Assembly: GCA_029204225.1 (NCBI GenBank)
Contig: CM055102.1
Span: 42,681,229 to 42,745,228 of the forward strand
DNA from: Diphasiastrum complanatum
Taxonomy: Eukaryota; Streptophyta; Lycopodiopsida; Lycopodiales; Lycopodiaceae
DNA: 64,000 nt
Direction of reading: 5' to 3'
Shown here: in pieces, positions 1 to 11,946 of the stretch
Layout of the letters: every line of letters begins with the position of its first letter
Numbering within the stretch: the stretch's first letter is position 1
Made by a program: the position numbers and the translations under genes
Notes under the pieces: generated by a model
Seen by the model: the letters and a program-made list of their open reading frames with translations, nothing else
What the model was told of the DNA's origin: nothing
Databases searched by the model: none

Positions 1-760
1 GATCTATATCTATAAGCATGATTAATATAACCTAGTATTCATGTTTCAATTGAGAGTATTCACACTACAATGGTCACTAGAGTTTACAAAAATTTTACCA
101 ACTCAACTTGGATTAACCAAGCACATGACAGTCTTCATAGCAAGATAATGTAAGGTTGTGGTATATCTTGACCCTCCCCATAAAAATAGATTCTTGGTGG
201 TTCGTCGCCTTTCTTCCACCCCTGTTAGTATTGGCATTTCTTTCTTCTCGCCTTTACGAAGTCTGTTGTTGTCGTTCCCTATTTCGGCCTCCTTCCTTTC
301 CCCAAGCTGGCTTGCTTTTGGATGCTCCCCCTTTAAGGGGTTCGTCTTAAAAATCTTGCTTGCCCTTCCTTGAATTTTGTTTGTCTCCTTTGTTGGTCAG
401 ACACATGGCCATTCTTCCCTTGATGAGCCCATCTAGACCACTTCTCTCTTTCCCCTAGCTTCATCTCCCTCTTTTCTTCTCACCTACGTTTCTTGCCCTG
501 GCTCATATAGGCCTTACCATGTTTTGTTATAGCAAGTGATCGCTATTGTCGCTAGGATCTTTGGTTGGAGGTTGCAAATCTTCTCGTGGTTTTCCACACC
601 TCTGACAGTTGGCACCATTTTGCTAGGCAACTGGCAAATCCATGAACATTCTTTTTTAACATTTTGGTATGTGTACAAGCTCGACGTCTTCTGAAGGATA
701 TGGCAATGCAGAATCACCAGGTTCTTGACGGATCTACATCTCCGCTCCCGCCTGCTTGCG
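1..760. other. Unassigned sequence, left edge
   Basis: No coding, repeat or RNA signal could be supported. The stretch is pyrimidine-rich between about 200 and 500. The short open frames show no recognisable domain or composition. Confidence 0.3.
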
Positions 761-1013
761 ATTTGTTGTGTATTTTTTTTTAAATGCTATATATAGGAAT
801 GTTGGACACCTCCCTGCGTGGTGTGCGAATAGCCACCTTTTACTTAATTATTTAGTGCCCCATAATGGGTTTTCACATTGCTTTGGCAATTTGTTGTGTA
901 TTTTTTAAATGCTATATATAGTTATGTTCGACACCTCCCTGCGTGGTGTGAGAATAGTCATCTTTTACTTAATTATGTATAGTGCCCCATAATGGGTTTT
1001 CACATTGTTTTGG
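761..1013. repeat. Two-copy tandem repeat, about 126-128 bp unit
   Basis: Unit 1 (761-888) and unit 2 (889-1013) are nearly identical. Each begins with ATTTGTTGTGTA, carries a TATATATAG block and a CACCTCCCTGCGTGGTGTG block, and ends with CCCCATAATGGG then TTTCACATTG. Differences are single substitutions and short indels in the T tract. No function is evident. It may be a duplicated piece of an LTR or a small satellite. Confidence 0.8.
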
Positions 1014-1084
1014 CCTTGAGTTGCCGTTTACTTTTTGCACTTGCACCTCTCTCTTTTTTTGCGAAACATTTGGGTTACTATTAA

Positions 1085-1500
1085 ATATTACGTTGACAAA
1101 AAAGTAGATCCTCCTCTTGATAGAAACTTAAACTCCTCATTCACCAAGATCTCTTGCAAATCCACCATACTTGGCAAAGTCTTTTGAATAGCAAAAATTT
1201 GAACAATATTAGCATGATCATCTAACAAGCCATTAACAACAACTTGAACAAGTTCTACTTCCTTAATGCTTTCAGCAATACATGCTAGCTCATCATGCCT
1301 TAACTCTCAAAACAAAAGCATGAGCACTTTCATCCTTCTCTCATAAAGCTTTCCAAGCCTCACTTGATGAAGTACACTTACCAACTTCCTTGAAAAGTTC
1401 ATTAGTCACATTCATCTTGATCACATGTAAAGCTTTCTTTGCCCTCTTGTCATACTGGTTGAAATTAAGCCCACAGTTGCCTCCTTGGAATCATAACTTA
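1085..1500 (-). pseudogene. Degraded copia gag fragment (UBN2-type)
   Basis: The minus strand, read with frame jumps and stops, gives a gag-like string: KALHVIKMNVTNELF, then SSSEAWKAL, then VQVVVNGLLDDHANIVQIFAI. These follow the order and spacing of plant Ty1/copia gag (UBN2 family), with the conserved SEAWKAL helix in place. Several in-frame stops show it is dead. The orientation is opposite to Copia-1, which starts at about 1.9 kb, so it is a separate, older insertion. No LTRs could be paired with it. Confidence 0.45.
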
Positions 1501-1940
1501 GACAGCCAATTTATTTGAAGGACGTCTACAATAAAAACTACAACACTTACCTTCAACTTCTTCCGTTCAATTAATTTTGAAGAAGTCAACTTGTTCACAG
1601 TTCAACAGTTTAACTTTTTCAATACCTTCACCTTTTTTCGCATTTTTCTGAAAAATGCGAAGAGAAAAATTCAGAAGGTCCTCTATTTTTAAGGGTTAAA
1701 CTGTTAAAGACACTTTTGCCAACTTTTAAAGGCAACTTAAACTTGTTTTAAGAGCACCTTCGGTTCTTTCGCTTTTTCCGAGAAGTGCGAGAAAGTTGAA
1801 TTGCTAAAGACATCTTCGCCTATTGAGGGCACCTTAAAAACCTGTTTAAAGGCACCTTCAGCTTTTTCGCAAAAAACCCGAAAGGAGAGAAAAGGTTGTC
1901 TGTTTTGAACGAGGAGCATTACCAACCACTTCTCAAAATT
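1501..1940. other. Unassigned, possibly the outer part of the Copia-1 5' LTR
   Basis: There is no gene. Repeated short blocks (GCACCTT, TTTTCGC, GCGAGAAAG) appear, and one block starts TGTTAAAGACAC at about 1702. The 3' LTR of Copia-1 abuts a deletion, so the real LTR start cannot be confirmed. The true 5' LTR may begin within this stretch rather than at 1941. Confidence 0.3.
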
Positions 1941-2743
1941 TGCAAAGTGAGAGAAAACCACTTCAAGTAAAATGCGACGTGAGAGATTTTGTGACGTCCT
2001 CGTCCATGTCAATGATTCTGATTTGCTGACCGTATATATATTATGTATAGTTGCCACAAAAGTCATGTACTTTCAAGTACAACAACTTTTCTGATTAGGT
2101 GACAAACATTCAATGTAATTAATACACGGATGATATCTATAAATAGATCGTCCAAGCACAGATTATTGGTTGCTCCGTCCATGAGACGTATTATTTGAGT
2201 CTCCCAGTTACGCCGTCAATTCTTTGTTGTAATTGCTATTTGTATTGTGCTTTAGTGTAATATAGCAACAACAACTTTTCTATTTGTGTATAACGTAGAT
2301 GAATTCTTGTTGTGATTAAATGCACTTTATCGTTGTTTGATTGCGCTTGTTTACTCACTCGGATCAGAACACGGATGTCTATGACTACTCGGTTTTTTAT
2401 TAGACGATGGCTGTCTTTGACGCCTGAGGGATTTGCGATATCATACTGCTATTGCTATTTATTTCAGAACTATACTTCTCATTGAATCCATTTTTCAGTA
2501 ATACTACACACACCATCTCTAATCTCATAGGTGGACTGTACTCTTGTTTCTATTAGACTGTTTTTGCATCTAGCAGCTGATTGTAACGGGAGAGCTGTTC
2601 TGCAGTATTTCTGTGATTATATTCAGCATAAACTTTCTATTAGACTGTTTTTGCATCTAGCAGCTAATTGTAACGGGAGAACTATTCTGTAGTATTTCTA
2701 CTCTCTTCTCCGTTCGCGTTCTTCTATCTCCCTTGTCCCATCA
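1941..2743 (+). repeat. 5' LTR of Copia-1 (left boundary uncertain)
   Basis: This segment matches 11152-11946 along its length apart from small indels and substitutions. A promoter-like CTATAAATAG lies at about 2139. The LTR ends in CA at 2743, four bases before a tRNA-Met primer-binding site. The shared sequence begins with TG at 1941, but the downstream copy is joined there to a deletion. The LTR may therefore really begin up to about 240 bp further left. Confidence 0.75.
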
Positions 2744-2746
2744 GAT

Positions 2747-2759
2747 TGGTATCAGAGCA
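2747..2759 (+). other. Copia-1 primer-binding site (initiator tRNA-Met)
   Basis: TGGTATCAGAGCA, complementary to the 3' end of plant initiator tRNA-Met, lies just inside the 5' LTR. It fixes the element as plus-strand and places the gag start at 2812 downstream. Confidence 0.85.
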
Positions 2760-2811
2760 TAGTTCAAATAAACCGAGAGATTGAGTTTGTTCCATTTATA
2801 TTACTGTTATC

Positions 2812-3690
2812 ATGTCTCATCTTGGTAGCTCTTCGTCATCATCCAACGAGGCTAGAATCATTGACAAGTTCAATGGTTCTAACTTCTACATCTGAAAGTT
2901 AAAACTCCGAATGATGTTGATAGATAGAGATCTTTGGGATGTAGTAGAAGGTGCTGACCTGAAACCAGAAGATGGTGATCAAGCAAAGGCATGGAAGATC
3001 AAAGATCAGAAGGCCTTAGCATGTATCACACTCAATCTAGCCGACTCCCAAATATCCCACGTTACCACATGCAAAACCTCTAAGGATGCATTGGATTTGT
3101 TATCAAATCTCTATGAGACTCATGATGTAACCACTAGATTACATCTTAGAAGGAAGTTCTTTACGCTTAGCATGTCTGGTGCTACTGCCATCACTTCTCA
3201 CATCAACAACTTCAAATCTTTATTGGATAAGATATCAGCTGTAGGATGTTCTATTCAAGATGATGATATTGTTATGACCTTGCTTTCTTCTCTTCCAAAG
3301 TCGTATGAACACTTTGTGGTGATGATTTGCACACAACCCGACCTCACTCTTCAAAAGGTGATTGGTCATCTTCTTCAAGAAGAAATGCGGAGAAAGACTA
3401 GCAGCCTATCCATCAAAGACAAATCCATGGCTCTATACACCAAGAAGAAGGACTATTCCAAGGGCAAGAATCAAGTGTAGCAGCAACAGCAGAAGCCTCA
3501 CGTTCAAGATGAGCATGGTGGATCGCACAAGAAGCTTTTCTACAGATATTGCAAGAGAGCCAATCACGACATCAAGGAGTGTCGTATCTGGATCTATAAC
3601 GAGGCAAAGAAGCAACAGCAGCCAGACTCCTCAAACACGGCAGAATTCAAGGAGCAAAACACACACTTGTTCATGGCTTACAACAACAAC
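2812..3690 (+). pseudogene. Copia-1 gag (UBN2-type capsid), broken
   Basis: ATG at 2812 opens a serine-rich leader. An in-frame TGA at 2893-2895 sits where copia gags carry a conserved Trp. The frame reopens and runs to the TAG at 3478-3480. It keeps the gag landmarks: CITLNLADSQI, TSKDALDLLSNLYE, LLSSLPKSYE and LLQEEMRR. The zinc knuckle follows (about 3538-3580), but its first Cys is replaced by Tyr (FYRYCKRANHDIKEC). Gag would form the particle that packages element RNA. The two stops and the damaged knuckle rule out function. Confidence 0.85.
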
Positions 3691-5074
3691 AACAAAGACT
3701 GTGATAGTTGGTACCTAGACAGCGATGCTACTCTCGCAAGGAATGGTTTACCGAGTATGCAGCTTACAGCAGAGATCAATTCATCTATCTCGGAGATTCA
3801 AGCACCATACACATGGAAGGCAAAGGAACAGTGAATATCACCTTCAACAATGATCTATCTATTTGTGTTCCTAATGTCCTTCATGTTCTTCAGTTATCAA
3901 AGAACCTGTTATCAGTCTCTAAGATAACTAATGAGGGCTACACTGTTACTTTCTCATCTTAAGAGTGTATAATACTCGAGGAAGATACTACTCTGACTAC
4001 GTGCACTAGAGCTGGAAATCTTTATGTACTCTCTAATTCAGTTGCATTAGCTAGTATCTCTAATGAAAATGTAAACGACAGCGTTATTCTGTGGCATAGT
4101 CGATTTGGACACGTGAATACAAGATCACTTTCTTATATGCATTGTAATAATTTAGTTGATGGACTGAATTTCCCTTCTTCATTAGATAGGAAATCTTTCT
4201 TTTGTGAATCATGCATCTATGGGAAGCACTCTAGAAGCAAGTTTCCAAAATCACATTCCATCAAAACAAAGCATGTATTGGATCTTGTACATAGCGATCT
4301 TTGTGGTCCAATGCCAACTCCGTCCTTATGAGATGCAATCTATTTTATCACTTTCATAGATGATTATTCTAGATGGTCTACGTTCACATTCATTAAGCAC
4401 AAATCCGAAGCCTTTGAATGCTTCAAGAGATTCAAGACCATGGCTGAGACACAAACGTCTACAAAAGTGAAGGCACTCCGAATTGATGGTGGCGTCAAAT
4501 ACATTTCTAACGAGATATCCGACTACATGGCTGAACATGGTATTAGAAGACAGTTCACTTCCTATTCACCTCAACAGAACGAGATTGCAGAAAGGAACAA
4601 TCGAACTCTTCTCAACTTAGCCAGATCCATGCTACATCAAGCACACCTACCTGCAAAGTTTTGGGCAGAAGCTACTGCCACAACCTGTTATGTGCAAAAC
4701 AGATCCAGCACCAAAGCTGTCAACAACAGAACTCCTTATCAAGTTTGGCATGGGCACAAGCCTAGTGTCAGCCATTTGAAAACCTTTGGTTGTATATATT
4801 TTTTTCACATTCCTAAACAGCTTAGGAAGAAACTGGATCATAGGACAAATAAATGTATTTTTATTGGCCATCCTGATGAACATAAAGCTTATAAAGTTTA
4901 TGATCCATCCACCAATGTAGTATTTGTCTCTAGGGATGTAATATTTCAAGAACATACATACTATGATTTCAAACAACAATCGATAAACGATGCTATGTCA
5001 TTTCATCCTATTTTACGTAGCATGGATTCTTCCAACGTTGATGTTCCTTCTACAGAACCTACAGCTGCAGCTAA
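3691..5074 (+). pseudogene. Copia-1 protease and integrase, broken by nested insertion
   Basis: Protease begins at WYLDSDAT (about 3708); the active-site DSG is changed to DSD. A frameshift leads to the linker LGDSSTIHMEGKG and the stretch ending LSKNLLSVSK. The pre-integrase HSRFGH and zinc Cys pair (CESC) follow at about 4090-4220. The integrase core keeps HSDLCGP with its first Asp, a damaged second-Asp motif (RIDGGVKY), and AERNNRT with the Glu. A TGA at 4329-4331 and other lesions interrupt it. The reading ends at 5074, where the nested LTR element begins. The reverse transcriptase resumes after 9999. Confidence 0.88.
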
Positions 5075-5268
5075 TGTTGTGTCGTCGATGTAGCATAGGG
5101 GTCCGTCGCTGGGAGCGACAACCTCACCTTCACCTGCATAGCAAGAAGAGAGAGGGAGAGGAGAGAGGGGAGAAAGAGAGTGGAGAGAGGGAGAGGGAGA
5201 GGGAGAACGCCTAGGTTGAGAAAGGCCTTGGGGGCTCGAGCGCCTACCCAAAGCTATTCTATCCCAAC

Positions 5269-5367
<99 letters not shown>

Positions 5368-5847
5368 AACCAAGAGAGTTTTATTAGAATAAGAATGGAA
5401 GATGATGCAATACAAAGGAAATGGCTCCCTCTTATAGATTTTAGAGGTGAGCCTCCTTTACTCTCATTGGCCACTTCATTGGGGCAAGGATTCTAATCCA
5501 AGCCTTTAAAATAAACACAACTTAAATCTATTGGTGCTAAGAAAGCACAAGGGCACTCACATGATTCATGTAAATTTTAAGGTAGGCCCTTTTAACTTTT
5601 TTATTTGCAACTTGACTTAGGGCCTCTAATGTCATTTTAGAGTTTTAAGCACCTCGTCTCTTATTCTTAGGAATTACAACTTGTTACTTGTGCTCATTGG
5701 TGGCTAGGCTTATACACACAGGATGTCAGTGCTTTGCACTTATTATTCTACTTTACTATGGCGGGTCCCACTAGGCAAGGCTTGGCCAACAGTATTTTAA
5801 GTGGTGGGACCCACTTATTTATTTGTATACATGAAATACCCACAACA
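5075..5847 (-). repeat. Left LTR (3' LTR) of the nested element
   Basis: It starts TGTTGTGTCGTCG and ends CCCACAACA. Apart from the length of an internal (AG)n tract and a few substitutions it matches 9211-9999. The (AG)n at 5271-5360 lies inside the LTR. Confidence 0.88.
5271..5360. repeat. (AG)45 microsatellite inside the left LTR
   Basis: An uninterrupted AG dinucleotide run of about 90 bp. The equivalent run in the right LTR is longer (9401-9515), so it has changed length since insertion. Confidence 0.97.
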
Positions 5848-6028
5848 AGGTCACGGCCCAAAGTAGTTTCGGTCCCTCGGCACTAGGCTGTCGTGAAGGG
5901 CGTTGTTGTCGGTTCTTTTATTGTTGGGACATGGTGCTTCACGAAAAGCATGGATAAAATTTGCTTACGTAAAACCTGAGGCTTTATTAGATGATGGCGA
6001 TCAGCAAGAACTTGGACTTGCCATATTT

Positions 6029-6706
6029 TCAATAATACCCATAAGGATCTGGTGGCCATTCTGGATAACCTTGTTCATCAACAATTGGGTAGTTGAGGCA
6101 TTCCATCAGAGTATCCCAAGATAAAACTGGATCCTCATAGATTGGCGCAACTGGTCCCAATGTCATGGACTCCCTCAAATCATAATGTGGATATGACATG
6201 CTTGCTTGACTCTCTTGTCTGTCCAGGTATTCGTGGTATGCCATAACCTGACGACTTTCCTCAGCAGTCAATATCAAAGATTTAGGACAAGGCTTTGTCA
6301 TTGTAGGCACTGGTGCTTGCTGTACTGGAGGCCTATTTGGGCTTGGATTCCCTGGATTTGGCCTTTGAAGAATGGATATACCCCGAATTGGCATTGATTT
6401 GGAGGTCTGTTGAATTGTGGAACAATTAGACTTTGGTTGAATCTTGCTCGTTGAGGGGCAATCATCAACTTTAGTCTTCCCTTCGTCATTGCATTTCCCC
6501 ATTGAAGGCTGCATGACTACACTTTTCCTTGGATCTTGTCTTGAATTGCCTTCAAGTTGCTCTGTTGATGCTAGTCCCCTTTGTAATTCATCACTAAGAA
6601 TTCTTTGTAGTGATTGCGCCAAGAGACTTGGTAAAATCCGTTGGACTTCGTCGGATGCCAATTTCTTGACTTCCTCAGTTACCATTGGCGTGATGGATTC
6701 TACCAT
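6029..6706 (-). pseudogene. Gag-like ORF, second part (nested element)
   Basis: A minus-strand open frame of 225 residues. It starts with a helical stretch rich in Lys, Glu and Leu (EEVKKLASDEVQRILPSL), then a Pro/Ser/Gln-rich middle (about residues 95-135), and ends in a Tyr/Pro-rich acidic tail (PEWPPDPYGYY). No conserved domain was recognised. The frame continues upstream through stops towards the zinc-knuckle ORF at 6869-7600, so the two were probably one gag-like protein, now broken. The low-complexity layout suits a structural protein better than an enzyme. It is not known to be a gene of the host. Confidence 0.5.
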
Positions 6707-6868
6707 CTATGTCTTCTGTGATGGTTTTACTTATTTGCCCGAGGGTATCTTTGCGTACTTTGGGACTTTTGCCAGAGTGTCTTCTTCGTCACTCGCTTCA
6801 TAGCTCGGTGGCACTAAGATTTTTCTTTTATAGTGCGTTCGAGGTGGAAGGGTCACCACAGGTGCATG

Positions 6869-7600
6869 TCAGTCTACATAGGCCAAATGCCTCCTAGCTA
6901 TTTGTGGATTTCTCATCGGGCAATCTCGGCATGGATGATTAACTCCACATTGTGAACACGAGGGATCAAATGTTGATGGATCCCCTCGATGTGGACATTC
7001 AGCACGTCGGTGTTTTCCTCCGCATCCATAGCATCTTACCGAGTGCAATACATCATCGTCTCTAAGTTGATAGGCATACACTGGTAATAGATTCCCCTTA
7101 GGATCTTCCACAAAGTAGACTGGTAGGCTGTAATGGTCCTCCATTGAATTCGGTGACATGAAAGAGGATATAACCAAAACTTCTACCTTGCCACTGTTTG
7201 TTGAAGAAACATGTGATTTAGATGGATCAATCTGACATCCATCCTTCTGGTGAGCTCCTTGTTGGCTTGATTCTGCTTTTGACCGTTGAACCGCTGGATC
7301 TTGTTGTCGACAAGCCTGTTGCTCTGTATTTTGTCCTCTTAACAAGCGCGGATTCTTGATTGGACACCTGGTACTTGGATCAAAGCAGAAGGTACATTCA
7401 TCCTTTTCAAGAAACTTAATAGAGCGAGCATAAGCTTGCTGACAGCTTGAACTACAAGACTCTTGGTCTTCTGCTGCACTTGATATGCTTAACCTTGCTG
7501 CACTTTGTTGCCTTGCATAGGGTTTCATTCTTGTTGGATCATTGCTCGTTGTCGACCTTTGTTCTTCTGATTCCCCATACAGTAGCTGTATATGGACCAT
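6869..7600 (-). CDS. Gag-like protein with two short zinc knuckles (nested element)
   Basis: A 243-residue minus-strand frame. The first half is Ser/Gln-rich with scattered Cys. Near the C terminus are two similar knuckles, CYGCGGKHRRAEC and CSQCGVNHPCRDC. Both read C-x2-C-x3-H-x4-C, one residue shorter than the usual retroviral C-x2-C-x4-H-x4-C. Such knuckles bind nucleic acid in Gag proteins. The position, after the primer site and a repeated leader on this strand, suits gag. No protease or polymerase follows. The start at 7600 is simply the first Met of the open frame; the true start may lie elsewhere. Confidence 0.55.
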   Translation of the reverse strand: MVHIQLLYGESEEQRSTTSNDPTRMKPYARQQSAARLSISSAAEDQESCSSSCQQAYARSIKFLEKDECTFCFDPSTRCPIKNPRLLRGQNTEQQACRQQDPAVQRSKAESSQQGAHQKDGCQIDPSKSHVSSTNSGKVEVLVISSFMSPNSMEDHYSLPVYFVEDPKGNLLPVYAYQLRDDDVLHSVRCYGCGGKHRRAECPHRGDPSTFDPSCSQCGVNHPCRDCPMRNPQIARRHLAYVD

Positions 7601-7739
7601 TTCTAGACAATGTGAGTTCTACAAGAGTTCTTGATGGGCAGATTTGTCAAGATCTTGAAAAAACTCAGTTTTTTGGCACTTTTTCTTTGATAATTCTAAA
7701 TATAACCATTGGATCTTCACAAAAATTTCACAGTAGCCA

Positions 7740-8850
7740 TCTTGGTTAGATCTATCTAAAAACCTCTTTGCGAAGGTTACTTCCCAGCAGATCTCATAAA
7801 ATCATGGAAAAAGTGCATTTTTTTGGGGTCTTTTTGCAAAATTTCAATATTTTTTGGGAACAAACCCTCACAGACTGGTATGAAGTTGTATCTCAGTCAG
7901 ATTCAGCTGCTCACCAAGCTGTGAGAGTTACTTCCCAAGTAAACTCAAAAAAAATTGAAAATAGTTTATTTTTTTGTGGTTTTTTTGCAAAATTTTAAGA
8001 TTTCATGAAGACAAACCCTCGCAGACTGGTATGCACTTGTATCTCAATCAGATTCAGCTGCTCCCCAAGATGCAAGAGTTACTTCTCAAGGAAACTCAAA
8101 AAATCTTGAAAAAAGTGCAATTTTTTGTGGTTTTTTTGCAAAATTTTAAGATTTTTTGGGGAAAAACCCTCAAAGACTGGTATGCACTTGTATCTCAATT
8201 AGATTTAGCTGATCACCAAGCTGCAAGAGTTACTTCCCAAGGAAAATCAAAAAATCTTGAAAAAAATTCAGATTTTTTTTTGCAAAATTTTAAGATTTTC
8301 TGGGAACAAACCCTCGCAGACTGGTACGCACTTGTATCTTAGTTAGATTCACCTGCTCACCAAGTTGCGAGAGTTACTTCTCAAGGAAACTCAAAAAATC
8401 TTGAAAAAACTACATTTTTTTGTGGTTTTTTGGCCAAATTTTGAGATTTTCTGGGAACTAATCTTCGCAGGCTGGTATGTGCTTGTATTTGAGTCAACTT
8501 GCTTACCAAGCTGCGAGAGTTACTTCCCAAGGAAACTCAAAAATTTGTTGTCTAAGAAGGTTCTAGGCCACTTCTTGCTCTTGGGGACCTTCACAGGGGC
8601 ACTATTTTTGGGATCTAACTCTCGCAGACTTCTCTGTGTCTTTGTCTAAGTGAGATGGAACTTCAAAGAGCTCTACGAAGGTTAGTTTTGAGTTTTGAAA
8701 AAAAAAATTCATTTTTACAAGGGATTTTTGAATTTTTATGGGTTCTTCTCTGTTTTTTCAAAATCTATTGGGAAGTAACCTTCACAAGCTTCTATGCAGG
8801 TCTGGGACAGTACCTTGGAGCTGCTGCCAATCATGCGAAGGTTAGTTCCT
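7740..8850. repeat. Degenerate tandem repeat, about 150 bp unit, five to seven copies
   Basis: The landmark AGACTGGTA (or variants) recurs at about 7872, 8023, 8174, 8319 and 8469. It is followed each time by GCACTTGTATCT, CACCAAGCTG, GAGAGTTACTTC and a T-rich GCAAAATTTTAAGATTTT block. Weaker copies continue to about 8850. Spacing is 145-151 bp. On the element's minus strand this is the leader between primer site and gag-like frames. The plus-strand open frames here are low-complexity shadows. Confidence 0.85.
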
Positions 8851-9192
8851 GCTGGTTTTTGAGAAATCAAAATCTGATGGGATTTGGCCTCTCTTTTTCC
8901 CTCCAAAAACAGATTTTGAGCTTTTTTTTTCTGATTTTTATGGATTTTATGGATTAACGAAGGGATTGGGTGCTTGGATATGATCCTACCACCCCACAAT
9001 CTCTCCCTACCATGCAAACAAACAAAAAAATCACGAAAAAAAATGGCAAAAACTAACACTACTCACACTATTCTACCCTTAATATTGGTTTTTTTTGATG
9101 AAAAAGAATGATGAGAGAGAATAGGAGAGGGAGAGAAAAGAGAGAAGAAGAGAGTGCGAGAAAAACTATGCGGCAAAGTGAGTGTGTGGCGC

Positions 9193-9210
9193 TCCCCAAC
9201 AAGGGGCCAC
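9193..9210 (-). other. Candidate primer-binding site (tRNA-Asp-like), nested element
   Basis: On the minus strand the bases just inside the right LTR read TGGCCCCTTGTTGGGGAG. This resembles the tRNA-Asp site common in plant gypsy elements (TGGCGCCGTTGCCGGGGA) with a one-base gap and a few mismatches. It supports the minus orientation but is degenerate. Confidence 0.45.
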
Positions 9211-9999
<789 letters not shown>

Positions 10000-11151
10000 A
10001 CTACAGAAGTCGAGCAGCCGACAATACCTATCATCAGACCAGACCAAGCTAGTTTGAGCATATCTAAAAAACTTCAAGAAGAAGCATCATCGCATCCTAG
10101 TCAACCAAACGTCCGCAAATCCTCACGGACTCGGACAGTTCTTGAGAGGTATGCACCTCCATCATTCTGGACTTCATTAGAAGAACCAGAGAGCCTAGCC
10201 GAAGCAATTAACTCCAAGGATGCTGTGAAGTGGCAAGAAGCTATGGAAAGCGAGTATACAACTCAATTTTGACGAATCAGACCTGGACGCTTGTCGACTT
10301 TCCCACTCACAAGAGAGTTATCGACAACAAGTGGATCTTCAAGAAGAAGATCAACTCTAATGGTTCCATTGCCAAATGGAAAGCACGACTGGTGGCTAAA
10401 GGATTCACTCAAGTCCAAGGAGTGGATTATCACGAAATTTTCAGTCCTGTCATCAAGATGCAGTCAATCAAGACTCTGATTGCGTTAGCAGCCATGGAAG
10501 GCCTCGAAATGCACCAAATGGATGTCAAGACAACATTTCTCAATGACAATGTCGAAGAGGAGCTGTACACCTTCCAACCAGAAGGATTTAAAGTCAAAGG
10601 CCAAGAGCACAAAGTGTGCAAGCTGCACAAAGAAATCTACAGTCTGAAACAGGCTGCAAGAGCATGGTTCGATAGAGTGAACTCTTATCCCATTCAATTG
10701 AGATTTGCAAACAATTCAGCTGGCTGTAATGTTTATTCAAAGCATATAGACACCCATTTAGTTCACATAGCTCTTTTCGTAGATGATGCATTTATATTGT
10801 CTAACGACACTTCTCTACTGCACACTACTAAGAGTGATCTGTCAGAGGAATTTGACATGACTGATTTAGGAGCTGTCAATTCTTTGCTAGGATTTCACAT
10901 TACTAGAAATAGACTTCAGAAGAAGATCTATCTTAACCAGTAGGCATATCTAAAAGACATTCTAGAAAATTTTCATATGTCTGATTGCAAACCCATTGAT
11001 ACTCCAATGGATCCAAGTATAGTATTGACTAAACCTACTTGTGCTAATTTTGATAGTGAGTACTCGACATAGTGAAGTACCTTTATCATTCACTAGTAGG
11101 ATCCTTAATGTATGCAATGTTGTGTACTAGACCTAAATTAGCATACAATGT
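10000..11151 (+). pseudogene. Copia-1 reverse transcriptase, broken and 3'-deleted
   Basis: This resumes Copia-1 after the nested element. The N-terminal part carries RTVLERYAPPSFW and AVKWQEAMESEY, then a frameshift at about 10260. The next frame holds the copia reverse-transcriptase landmarks: [36 protein letters not shown] and the catalytic FVDD (usually YVDD) at about 10777. A TAG at 10942 and a further frameshift follow. The sequence reaches GSLMYAMLCTRPKLAYNV and jumps straight into the 3' LTR, so most of RNase H is deleted. Confidence 0.9.
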
Positions 11152-11946
11152 TGTGAAGTGAGAGAAAACCACTTCACGTAAAATGCGAAGTGAGAGATTT
11201 TGCGACGTCCTCCCCGCATCAACGATCCTGATTTGTTGACTGTATATATACTATGTACAGTTGTCACAAAAGCCATATACTTCCAAGTACAACCGCTTTC
11301 TAGATTAGGTGACAAATATTCAATGTAATTAATGCATGGATGACATCTATAAATAGATCGTCCAAGCACAGATTATTGGTTGCTCCGTCCATGAGACGTA
11401 TTATTTGAGCCTCCTAGTTACACCGTCAATTTTTGGTTGTAATTGTAATTTGTATTGTGCTTCAATGTAATATAGCAGCAGTAGCTTTTCTATCTGTGTA
11501 TAACATAGATGAATGCTTGTTGTGATTGAATGCACTTTATTGTTGTTTGATCGTGCTTGTTTACTCACTCTGATCAAAACACGGACGTCTATGACTCTTC
11601 AGTTTCTGATCAGACGATGGCTGTCTTTGACGCCTGAGGGACTCGAGATATCATACTACTATTGCTATTTATTTCAGAACTATACTTCTCATTGAATCCA
11701 TTTTTCAATAATACCACACACACCATCTCTAATCTCTTTGGTGGACTTTACTCTTGTTTTTGAGAATATGAATTAACTATTAAGATCCTGTTGGGCAATT
11801 AGAGCACTTAAAGTTGTGATTATATTTAGCATAAACTTTCTATTAGACTATTTTTGCATCTAGCTGTTGATTGTAATGGGAGAGTTGTTCCACAATATTC
11901 TTGCTCTCTTCTCCATTCGTGTTCTTCTATCTCCCTTGCCCCATCA
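11152..11946 (+). repeat. 3' LTR of Copia-1
   Basis: It matches 1941-2743 and ends in CCCCATCA, the same end as the 5' LTR. It retains the CTATAAATAG promoter-like block at about 11350. Its left end is a deletion junction with the pol coding sequence, with no polypurine tract between, so some of the LTR's 5' side may be missing. Confidence 0.8.

Noticed and set aside
5003-5474. Open frames of Ser-Leu or Arg-Glu repeats in the GA tracts
   Set aside because: Products of reading a dinucleotide repeat; no coding features.
7768-8957. Plus-strand Phe/Lys-rich open frames in the 150-bp repeats
   Set aside because: They arise from T-rich repeats and show no domain; element coding is on the other strand.
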